Source: Saltatorellus ferox (lineage in GTDB: Bacteria; Planctomycetota; UBA1135; GCA-002686595). From it: a stretch of 64,000 nt of DNA. The notes below the pieces were generated by a model, which had not been told where the DNA came from, did not search any database, and was given only the letters and a program-made list of their open reading frames with translations. Shown here in pieces: positions 9,301 to 16,540 of this stretch (positions are counted from its first letter, which is position 1; each line of letters begins with the position of its first letter). Position numbers and translations under genes: made by a program. The stretch lies in NCBI GenBank assembly GCA_007751475.1, contig CP036434.1:3162001-3226000 (forward strand), in the 5' to 3' direction.

Positions 9301-9963
9301 ATGTCGCAAGCCGCCGATTCGGAGACTGGTTCGGGAACCGGGGAAGGTGCTGACAGGAGCGCTTCCGATCGGGATGCGCTGTTCGAGCGCTGCTACGCCG
9401 AACTCAGGGCCATCGCGAACCGGCGGATGGCGAGCCTTCCCGCGAACGCCACGCTCCAGCCGACGGCGCTCCTGCACGAGGCGTACCTTCGGGTTCGCGG
9501 CCGCGCCGAGCTGACGGGGCCAGCCGAGCGGCAGTTCGTGATGTATACCTCGCGAGCGATGCGCGACATCCTCGTCGAGAAAGCACGGGCGATCTCGGCG
9601 CTCCACCGTCGAGGGTCCGGGGTCGGGTTGAGCCTGGACGAAGTCAGCGAGACCCAGGTGCAGGTCGCGGATTCCACCGGCGCGAGACTGGATCTGCTCG
9701 ACCTCGAACAGGCGCTCGAAGAACTCGAGGTCGCCGCACCGCAGTCCGCAGAGGTGGTCCAGTTGAGGTACTTCGGTGGGCTGTCCGTCGCCGAGGTCGC
9801 CGACTTGCTGGACGTCTCGACCAAGACGGTCGAGCGACGCTGGGAGCTGGCCCGCGCCTGGCTTGCGCGGAGCATGGCGCGCGGGCTGGGCGGGCAGGCG
9901 TCGCGGCCGCACGGCGGTCCGCAGGTGCACGGCCAGGCGGACAACGGGCGTGAGCGAGACTGA
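9301..9963 (+). CDS. ECF sigma factor of the planctomycete/acidobacterial type
   Basis: A 220-residue RNA polymerase sigma factor. Region 2 spans roughly residues 28-100 (CYAELRAIANRRM, LQPTALLHEAYLRV, FVMYTSRAMRDILVEKARA), as in the Sigma70_ECF family. Region 4 spans about 140-195, with the helix-turn-helix LSVAEVADLLDVSTKTVERR at 161-180. The first 25 residues are Ser/Gly/Asp-rich linker. There is no adjacent anti-sigma factor. Instead the gene overlaps a Ser/Thr kinase by 14 bases, an arrangement in which the kinase commonly controls the sigma factor by phosphorylation. That control is inferred from context. Target promoters unknown. Confidence 0.9.
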   Translation: MSQAADSETGSGTGEGADRSASDRDALFERCYAELRAIANRRMASLPANATLQPTALLHEAYLRVRGRAELTGPAERQFVMYTSRAMRDILVEKARAISALHRRGSGVGLSLDEVSETQVQVADSTGARLDLLDLEQALEELEVAAPQSAEVVQLRYFGGLSVAEVADLLDVSTKTVERRWELARAWLARSMARGLGGQASRPHGGPQVHGQADNGRERD

Positions 9964-12658
9964 GCTTTCCCTCGAAGACCTCTTCGAACGGCTGCTGGGC
10001 GAGCCGGAGGAGGTCCGTCGGTCCTACTACGAAACGCGACGCGTGCCGCCTGGGCTCGTGGACCTGGCCGAGGAACTTTTCGCGGCCCACGCGCTGGCGG
10101 ACTTCGAGATCCCGATCGCTCCGACGCTTTCCGAATTGGAGGGCGTGGAGACAGAGCCGGTGGACGATCTGGGGGCGGTGCTCGAAGGCCGCTATCGGCT
10201 CGATGCGATCCTGGGTGGCGGCTCTTTTGGAACGGTGTATCGCGCCCTGGATCTCCTCCTCGGGACGTCGGTGGCGGTCAAGGTGCCGAGCGTGGCGCCG
10301 CTGTCCCACGCGGCTCTCGAACGCGAGGCCTCGTGCCTGCGGCGGCTCGAGCACGGCGTGGCACGGCTCCGGGACCAGGGCGTTTTTCGTTCCGGGGGAG
10401 CGGACGGGTCGGAGGACGGCGAGTGGCGACACTACCTCGTGTTCGACCTGATCGAAGGAGCGCCCTTCCCAGGAAGCATCGAGCCGAGGGACGCGCTGGC
10501 GTCACTCCTCACGGCCCTGGCAGCGGTTCACGCCAGAGGCGTCGTTCACCGGGACCTCAAGCCCGCGAACGTACTGGTCACCGAGGCGGGCCACGCGTTC
10601 CTCGTCGACTTCGGAATCGCCCACGGTCCTGCCTTCGCTTCCGAGGGGGCCTCCCGGGACCTTTCGCTCGGAACCGAGGCGTTCGCGGCACCCGAGCAGC
10701 TCGCGGGTGAGATGGGGGACGCGCGAAGCGACGTCTATTCCTGGGCCTTGATGGGGCTCCATGCATTGACGGGCGTTTCGCCCGTCGAACTCCGAGGAGC
10801 GAAGAGCCTGCCGGCGCCCATCGCGAGGGAAGACACGGAACTCTGTGTCAGGCTCTTCGAGATCCTTGGCCTGGAACGCGAGGAACGACCGCGCAATGCG
10901 TGCGAGATCGGGGCTGAATGGCAGCTGCGCCGATCCTCGGCCGGAGCGGCTCCGGGCGGCGGGCTGCGTCTCGGCAAGCGCCGACCCACTGCTTACGGCG
11001 GCTTCGATCCGGAGCTTCGCGCCCTGCTGGAGCGCGCTCTCCAAGCCGAGGATCGGGAGCTTGCGCTACTGCCCGTCTTCGTCGGCTTGGAGCCGATTCA
11101 CCACCTCCGTTCCGGTGCGGCCGCGGAGCTGGCGCGGCGCCTCCGAGGTACTTCGGGTACCGAGGTCGAGGCCCTTCGCGTCCTGGGCGAATGGGTCGAG
11201 CGAGGCATCGCGTTCTGGCGCGGCGGCCGACTCGAGGTGCACGCCACCGGGCTCGAGACGCTGAGGGGGGAGGCGCTGGATGGGAACCCTTTCGGCGGTC
11301 CAAGGGGCGAAGCGGCGGTGCTGGACACAGCGGGTCCTGACCCGAGCTGGGTGACCGGTATCCTGAAGCAAGCGCTCCACATGGAGCGCCGCGGCTGGGA
11401 TGCACGCGCGACCTCTTTGCTCGTCGGCGCTCTGGCGCGTGTGCGGACCTGGACGATCGGGACGGTCGTCGCCGAACGTCGCCTGCTCCTTCTTCTCGTG
11501 CGCATCGCCGTGCAGGATGGAACGACGATTCCCCTGGACCGAGCGGCCTTCGAGATCGCCCGTAGCCGCGTTCGAGGATCGGCGCGCAGGAGCCTCGATC
11601 ATGCCATCGAGGTGGCGCGCGCCATCGCCGTCGGCGACGAAGAGCGCGCCACGCGCGAGCTGCGGCCGGGAGGGCTGGTTCCCGAGGATGAAGAGGCATG
11701 GACCGGGCACGCTGCGCTGGACACCGAGGAGTGGGAGCGGCTCGAGGCCGCGCTCCTTTCCCACCAGTATCGCTGTTCCCTCGGGCTCGATCTCGATCGA
11801 GGTCGAAGCGTCCGGCGCGCGGCTGCGCAGCGAGTGCGCGCCCACGCGAAGGCTCGTGAGGCTCCCGAGAAGGCCAAGGGGGCGCCCCGCGGGGCGCTGT
11901 TCCAGCGACGATTCCTCTGGCTCGCACTCCGGTCCTATCGGCGCGGGCGCTTCGCGCAGGCGGCCGAGCTGCATCGCCGTGCAGGCGTCGCGTCCGAGTC
12001 CGTCCATGACCGCGCGACCGCGCTCCTGAACGCGGCCTCGTCGGCGATGGAGGCGTGGGACTTCGAGGCGGCGCATCGAGACGCGACCAGCGCGCTCCGG
12101 GCGATCGAGTCGGCGCCGTTCCCGGTGCTGGAAGCGCGCGCCGTATGGACCCTTCGTACGCTGCAGTTCCGTGGGGGAGAGTTGCCCGCCGCCGACGAGG
12201 AACTCGACGAGGCCTTCGTTGCACTCGGTTCGCCGACGCTGCAAGGGCTGCATTCGCTGACCGAGGCCGCGATCGCGCGAGTGACCGGGGACCGGTTGCG
12301 CTGTCTCGAGCACGCGGAGCTGTCATGGAGGGCGTGGACGCAGCAGCAGCACGTGGAAGCGGCTGCACTGGCGCGTGCGCTCATGATTCACGAAGGGGCC
12401 GCGCCCGCGGCTTCGGATGACGCCGTCTTCGGTGCACTCACGCGGGCGACCGACGCGGGGGTGGCGCTCCAGGTGCTCGCGCTGGCGCCCGGTGCCCGAG
12501 CGGTCTGCGCGGATCGATGGGCGGCTTGGGCCGGGGCGTTTCCCGCCGTGCCACAGGGAGTCCGGCTGGATGTCCTGGGAGTGGACGAAATCGAGACAGC
12601 CCTGAGAATGGCTGGTCTTCAGCTGCGCGGAGGGTCGATGGCCAGATCGGGGGAGTGA
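9950..12658 (+). CDS. PknB-type Ser/Thr protein kinase with a long C-terminal regulatory region
   Basis: GTG 9950 gives a 902-residue product overlapping the sigma-factor stop by 14 bases; the frame is open upstream only inside the sigma gene. Kinase domain at about residues 81-330: GGGSFGTV loop (89-96), lysine in VAVK (111), HRDLKPAN (200-207), DFG (220-222), APEQ (247-250) and DVYSWALMGLHALTG. All catalytic residues are present. The remaining 550 residues are Arg/Ala/Leu-rich helical sequence, probably TPR-like from about 640 onward (RGRFAQAAELHRRAG, WDFEAAHRDATSAL). No transmembrane helix is visible, so it is likely a cytoplasmic regulator partnered with the sigma factor. Confidence 0.9.
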   Translation: MSETELSLEDLFERLLGEPEEVRRSYYETRRVPPGLVDLAEELFAAHALADFEIPIAPTLSELEGVETEPVDDLGAVLEGRYRLDAILGGGSFGTVYRALDLLLGTSVAVKVPSVAPLSHAALEREASCLRRLEHGVARLRDQGVFRSGGADGSEDGEWRHYLVFDLIEGAPFPGSIEPRDALASLLTALAAVHARGVVHRDLKPANVLVTEAGHAFLVDFGIAHGPAFASEGASRDLSLGTEAFAAPEQLAGEMGDARSDVYSWALMGLHALTGVSPVELRGAKSLPAPIAREDTELCVRLFEILGLEREERPRNACEIGAEWQLRRSSAGAAPGGGLRLGKRRPTAYGGFDPELRALLERALQAEDRELALLPVFVGLEPIHHLRSGAAAELARRLRGTSGTEVEALRVLGEWVERGIAFWRGGRLEVHATGLETLRGEALDGNPFGGPRGEAAVLDTAGPDPSWVTGILKQALHMERRGWDARATSLLVGALARVRTWTIGTVVAERRLLLLLVRIAVQDGTTIPLDRAAFEIARSRVRGSARRSLDHAIEVARAIAVGDEERATRELRPGGLVPEDEEAWTGHAALDTEEWERLEAALLSHQYRCSLGLDLDRGRSVRRAAAQRVRAHAKAREAPEKAKGAPRGALFQRRFLWLALRSYRRGRFAQAAELHRRAGVASESVHDRATALLNAASSAMEAWDFEAAHRDATSALRAIESAPFPVLEARAVWTLRTLQFRGGELPAADEELDEAFVALGSPTLQGLHSLTEAAIARVTGDRLRCLEHAELSWRAWTQQQHVEAAALARALMIHEGAAPAASDDAVFGALTRATDAGVALQVLALAPGARAVCADRWAAWAGAFPAVPQGVRLDVLGVDEIETALRMAGLQLRGGSMARSGE

Positions 12659-12734
12659 GGTCTGCCGGCCTTCGCTTCCCGCTTTCTCTCTCTCTCCGGG
12701 GCCCGCGAGGCCCCACAGGCCCTCCCCTCTCGCC

Positions 12735-13541
12735 ATGAGTTCTTCCTCCGAAGCCTATTCCTACCCGTCCAGCACCTTCAGCGCGGCGGTTCCCAGCCAG
12801 CTCGACCCGCGCTTCGCCGTCAACGAGTCCATGGAGATCGTCCAGGACGGTGAGACGCGCGCCTACGGCTTCAGCTACGTGGACGCGCAGAGCGGGCGCC
12901 AGGTGAACGAATGGGTGTTCGCTTCCAGCTACAAGCTCCCGCCCGCCGGAGCCGCAACGGCCGAGGAACCCTCGAATCCAGCGCGCGTCTTCACGTCCCT
13001 CGCGGAGTGGAGTGAGGCGCTCAAGGAAACCGGCGCCGGAGCGATCTGGCAAACGGGCTCGACTTTTTCGCGTTCGTGGGTCTCGACCTACCGGGGCGTT
13101 CCTTCTGCGGACGTGAGCTACTACGCGGCGAACGAGGAGTGGCCCGTGGTGCCCGTGGCTCCGAGTGCGGAGGACAACCTCGAGCAGATCGATCCTGGCC
13201 GTTCCAACGCACCCGCCGGACCGACCGCCACCGTCACGGGGGCACCGGCTTCTAGCACGGACACGAAAGCTGATATCTGTGTCACGACGGCGGCTGGAGC
13301 AGGGCATCCCGAGCGCGGGAACACGAACGCCTACACGGTCGAGTTCTGGACGCTCTTCAGCGACTACGTCCAGCCGACGACGCAGCCGCTTCACGTCCAG
13401 CCCGGCCCGACCCCGGGCGTCACGGCGATCACGCTCGAGGCGTACCTGGCGTACTGGCATGCCGGAACGGATCCGGAGACCCCTGTTTCCCTCTGTGTGG
13501 AAACCTGCTCGCGTACGCGCGTCAATCCGTACGCGGCCTGA
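12735..13541 (+). CDS. Unknown 268-residue protein
   Basis: No family recognised. The ATG at 12735 is 76 bases after the kinase stop; the gap holds a weak GC hairpin at 12698-12714 and a pyrimidine-rich stretch. The product starts with a Ser/Tyr-rich N-terminus (SSSSEAYSYPSS) and has no signal peptide or membrane segment. Two aromatic-rich stretches follow (MEIVQDGETRAYGFSYVDA; YTVEFWTLFSDYVQPTTQPL), separated by a Pro/Ala/Thr-rich linker, and it ends with a Cys-containing tail (SLCVETCSRTR). Codon bias is consistent with a real gene. It precedes a putative cysteine protease gene on the same strand and could be its partner or substrate; this is speculative. Confidence 0.55.
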   Translation: MSSSSEAYSYPSSTFSAAVPSQLDPRFAVNESMEIVQDGETRAYGFSYVDAQSGRQVNEWVFASSYKLPPAGAATAEEPSNPARVFTSLAEWSEALKETGAGAIWQTGSTFSRSWVSTYRGVPSADVSYYAANEEWPVVPVAPSAEDNLEQIDPGRSNAPAGPTATVTGAPASSTDTKADICVTTAAGAGHPERGNTNAYTVEFWTLFSDYVQPTTQPLHVQPGPTPGVTAITLEAYLAYWHAGTDPETPVSLCVETCSRTRVNPYAA

Positions 13542-13692
13542 TCTGGCTCTACGCAGCTCGCTCGCGGAGGTCTGGCTACCGCCAGATTTCCGCGGATTCT
13601 TTGGGGGGCGCCGGTGACTCCCGGACGGTACTCGAACGAAACGGCCGCGCGCGGCGTGCGCCGACTCTCCCACGAGCCCTCCCCAGGATTCC

Positions 13693-14244
13693 ATGCAAGC
13701 CCTCAGCCCGAAGCACGTGCTTCGAACCGAACGAGGAAAGTCTTTCCACATCGATCTGGATGCTGGCTACAGCTTCGGGATGTGCCTCGACGTGGCCAAG
13801 ACGCTCCTCCGGCTTCAGTCGTACGGCCGCCCGACCTTGATACCCGCGCTGAAGGACCTGAATCCAGAGAGCTGGGAGGTCATTCGAGCCAACTACGAGC
13901 CCGACCATCCCGCGGACAACAGGCATCTGATCGAGGCGAGCGGCATGAAGGTCGCTTCGCAGACGCCGCTGATCGGATTCGGGGCTCACTTCCTGAACCT
14001 CGTGTACTCCGTGATCGACGTCCCTGGAACGTCTGTCTTCAGCCTGCTGGGTTACGGCGGCAGCCACGAGCTTCTCTGGCATCGGGACGACGAGCACGGG
14101 ATGTGGCTCTTCTTCGATCCCTTCAGCGGTCTCTGGCAATTCGACAGCATGGCGGGGGTCGCGCCAACGCTGGCGGCGGAACTGGTCTCTCGCTACGACG
14201 ACCTCGGCCAGCTCTACCGGGTCTCCACGCTCGTCCTGAAGTAG
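13693..14244 (+). CDS. Putative YopT-type (C58-like) cysteine protease
   Basis: The 183-residue product carries the order of motifs expected of YopT/C58 papain-fold proteases. A nucleophile cysteine lies in GYSFGMCLDVAKTLLRL (Cys31), a candidate catalytic histidine in GYGGSHELLWH (His125), and an Asp in LFFDPFSGLWQF (Asp142). The His-to-Asp spacing of 17 and the FFDPxxG strand fit the family; His130 and His135 are alternatives. There is no signal peptide. AGGA at 13685-13688 could serve as ribosome binding site for ATG 13693. Known relatives cleave host GTPases or act as toxins; here target and secretion route are unknown. It could instead be an inactive papain-like fold. Confidence 0.55.
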   Translation: MQALSPKHVLRTERGKSFHIDLDAGYSFGMCLDVAKTLLRLQSYGRPTLIPALKDLNPESWEVIRANYEPDHPADNRHLIEASGMKVASQTPLIGFGAHFLNLVYSVIDVPGTSVFSLLGYGGSHELLWHRDDEHGMWLFFDPFSGLWQFDSMAGVAPTLAAELVSRYDDLGQLYRVSTLVLK

Positions 14245-14566
14245 CGACGTCCCCTCGAACGAAGCCTGGGGTGCGGTAATTTGACCGGATCTGGTCTGCC
14301 CCGAAAACGTGTCCGGGACGCTCCGTGTGAAATCCGGACCGGTCCGGAGCCCCCAGGGGCCGATTCACCATGAAGGGTGCATCAAGGTGAGATCATCTGT
14401 GGGTCGAACCCACCTCTCGGTCGATAGAATGCAATCAGCACCTATTTGCAGCCCATTGCCAGCCGCGTAGACTAAGAACGTATTCGTACATCCAGCGGAG
14501 TCCAGCAGGGCCTCGCTCGGCGCGCGATCCTGTATCTGGCTTCTCCTGCCTAGAACCGACGCTTCG
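14245..14566 (+). other. 322-bp intergenic region upstream of the radical SAM gene
   Basis: No gene is supported here. A 14-bp perfect palindrome (CCGGACC-GGTCCGG) lies at 14334-14347 and could be a regulator site. TTGCAG at 14446-14451, a 16-base spacer and TAGACT at 14468-14473 form a weak promoter candidate for the gene at 14567, which would give a leader of about 85 bases. No terminator with a T-run is seen after the protease gene. Confidence 0.35.
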
Positions 14567-15973
14567 ATGAAAAAAACACTCCTGACCTACGTCAAGCCGC
14601 ACGTGCAAGAGGATCCGCTTTCGATGATCCTCGGGATTGGCTACCTGGGGGCGATGATGGAGCGCGAAAAGCTACCCATCGCGCTGCACGACGAGCGAGT
14701 CGGAAACGATCAGGACATGAAGGCGGCCATCGACGCCAACGACATCATCGGTTTCAGCGCGCTGACCCCGAACATCCGTCGCGCGATCGCCTGGGCGAAG
14801 TACGCCAAGGAACAGGGCAAGATCACCGTCATGGGGGGGCCGCACGCCTCGGTGGACCAGGGCGTCTTCCTCGACTCCGGTCATTTCGACTACGTGCTGA
14901 AGGGCGAGGCGGAGCACACGCTCCCAGAACTCGTTCGCTCGATCGAGGGCAACGACGACAACGCTCTGCTGGAGATCCCCGGCCTCGCGTCCATGCGCGA
15001 TGGTGAGCTCTGGGTGGACAACCCCGCGCCCCCGCTGATCAAGAAGCTCGACGAACTCCCGATTCCGGCGCGGCACCTCCTGCCGATGGAGTCGTACTTC
15101 AAGAACAACCCCGAGCACCTCGTCTATATCTTCACGACGCGCGGCTGCCCCTTCAAGTGCATCTTCTGCCAGAAGGAGCTGACGGGCCGCGGCTTCCGCG
15201 TCCGCTCGACCGAGGCGATCGTCGACGAGCTCGAGCACATCATCAAGACCTACGATCCGGGTGTGATCCTCTTCGTGGACGAGATCTTGACGCTGCGCAA
15301 GAAGCGGATCCACGAGATGTGCGACGAGATCATTCGACGCGGCCTCAAGTTCGAGTGGGTAGCCAACACTCGCGCGGACTGCGTCGACTATCCGCTGCTC
15401 AAGCACATGCACCGCGCTGGCTGCCGCCGCATCTACTACGGCTGGGAATCCGGGTCGCAGCGCATGCTCGACGTCCTCAAGAAGGACCTGACCCCCGAGG
15501 TGATCGTCAATGCCGCCAAGATGACCCGCCGCGCGGGGATCTGGGCCAAGGTGTACCTCATCGTCGGCTCGCCCGGCGAGACGCCCCAGGACATTGCGGA
15601 GACCGAGAAGGTCCTGCGCCTCGCGGGCCCTGACCTCATCCGGATCTCGGTGTTCAACCCGCTGATCGGCACCGAGTCGTGGGACAACTACCAGGCGTCC
15701 ATCGACATCTCGGACCTCTCCGAGAACTACGTGTCGTCGAACCGCTCAGGCTACAAGCACGAGCACTTCACCCAGATCGAGCTGGAGGAGCTGCGCAAGC
15801 GCATGGTTCGCTCCTACGAGAAGTGGTACTACGCGATGCCCCAGCGCCTCCGCCGGGTGTATGAGCGTGGCCTCTACTACATCGAGAACCCGCAGCACGG
15901 CAAGAAGCGCCTTGGACGAGCGGTCGGACTGGTCCCGCCGCCCCAGCGCCACGTCGTGACGAACCACCACTGA
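14567..15973 (+). CDS. B12-binding domain radical SAM enzyme
   Basis: A 468-residue cytoplasmic enzyme. Residues 1-125 form a cobalamin-binding-type Rossmann domain (IGYLGAMMEREKLP, IIGFSALTPNIRRAI, ITVMGGPHAS, FDYVLKGEAEHTL). It lacks the DxHxxG loop I would expect for tight B12 binding, which many members of this superfamily also lack. The radical SAM core follows, with the 4Fe-4S motif CPFKCIFC (Cys194, Cys198, Cys201), then FVDEILTLRKKR and YYGWESGSQRMLDVLKKDL. Enzymes of this class do methylations, ring contractions or anaerobic cyclisations; the substrate here is unknown. The gene stands alone between a 322-bp leader and two terminators. Confidence 0.88.
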   Translation: MKKTLLTYVKPHVQEDPLSMILGIGYLGAMMEREKLPIALHDERVGNDQDMKAAIDANDIIGFSALTPNIRRAIAWAKYAKEQGKITVMGGPHASVDQGVFLDSGHFDYVLKGEAEHTLPELVRSIEGNDDNALLEIPGLASMRDGELWVDNPAPPLIKKLDELPIPARHLLPMESYFKNNPEHLVYIFTTRGCPFKCIFCQKELTGRGFRVRSTEAIVDELEHIIKTYDPGVILFVDEILTLRKKRIHEMCDEIIRRGLKFEWVANTRADCVDYPLLKHMHRAGCRRIYYGWESGSQRMLDVLKKDLTPEVIVNAAKMTRRAGIWAKVYLIVGSPGETPQDIAETEKVLRLAGPDLIRISVFNPLIGTESWDNYQASIDISDLSENYVSSNRSGYKHEHFTQIELEELRKRMVRSYEKWYYAMPQRLRRVYERGLYYIENPQHGKKRLGRAVGLVPPPQRHVVTNHH

Positions 15974-15984
15974 TTCGTCAGCGG

Positions 15985-16018
15985 CCCTGCAGTTCCGTCT
16001 GTGCAGGGTTGTTTCGTT
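15985..16018 (+). terminator. Terminator hairpin after the radical SAM gene
   Basis: CCCTGCA at 15985-15991 pairs with TGCAGGG at 16002-16008 around a 10-base loop, followed by the T-rich run TTGTTTCGTTCT. It lies 12 bases after the stop codon and fits a Rho-independent terminator on the plus strand. Confidence 0.7.
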
Positions 16019-16054
16019 CTGGGCTGTTCCCTTCCGGAACCTAGCCGAGTCAGC

Positions 16055-16100
16055 AGCGCCCGGGGCCCATCGCCAGTCGATGGGCCCCGGGCGCTCTTTT
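16055..16100 (+). terminator. Second, very strong terminator hairpin
   Basis: An 18-bp perfect stem (16055-16072 with 16078-16095) around a 5-base loop is followed by CTTTT. It lies between convergent genes (stops at 15973 and 16125), so it may stop read-through from the left in particular. Together with the hairpin at 15985 it forms a tandem terminator. Confidence 0.75.
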
Positions 16101-16124
16101 GGATCGAGTGGCGCGCGCCCCCGG

Positions 16125-16487
16125 CTACTGGATCTCGATGTCCCCTTCGACCGTGGAAGTGACCGGGTGAATGAAGAACGAAAGAGGCGGGAGAATGAAC
16201 CAGTAGGTGAAGCTGCTCGTCTGCGAGATGCGCGTTCGGGCTCCGCCCTTGGCAGCGGCTTCCTCGGTGAAGGCGTCGATCACGGAGGCCTTTCTGGCGT
16301 CGCCGAGGAGGGGGAAGATGAACAGCCCGTGCAGCGCCCACGACGTCGTGGTCTGGTACTCGACGGGGACGCCGCGGATTCCAGCCACGCCGTGGAACTC
16401 CGTGGCGACCGAGTGGGTGACGCAGGACGTGAAGAGCGGCGCAGCGACGGCGAGGATCCCGAGGAGCGGGTGACGGAGACGTTTCAT
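16125..16487 (-). CDS. Small outer-membrane-type lipoprotein of unknown function
   Basis: Starting at the ATG at 16487, the 120-residue product begins MKRLRHPLLGILAVAAPLFT followed by SC, a type II signal peptide with lipobox LFTSC (Cys22). The mature part contains THSVATEFHGVAGIRG and FPLLGDARKASVIDAFTEEA, then WFILPPLSFFIHPVTSTVEG; the ALHGLFIFPLL segment is hydrophobic. The open frame extends 19 codons upstream, but that start would spoil the signal peptide. It lies 53 bases downstream of the AsmA-like gene and is probably the last gene of that envelope operon. I cannot name its function. Confidence 0.72.
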   Translation of the reverse strand: MKRLRHPLLGILAVAAPLFTSCVTHSVATEFHGVAGIRGVPVEYQTTTSWALHGLFIFPLLGDARKASVIDAFTEEAAAKGGARTRISQTSSFTYWFILPPLSFFIHPVTSTVEGDIEIQ

Positions 16488-16540
16488 GGAGACGAGGAAG
16501 GATTCGGTTCGGCTGGAAGGCCAGTTCAGTGGAGAGCGGC

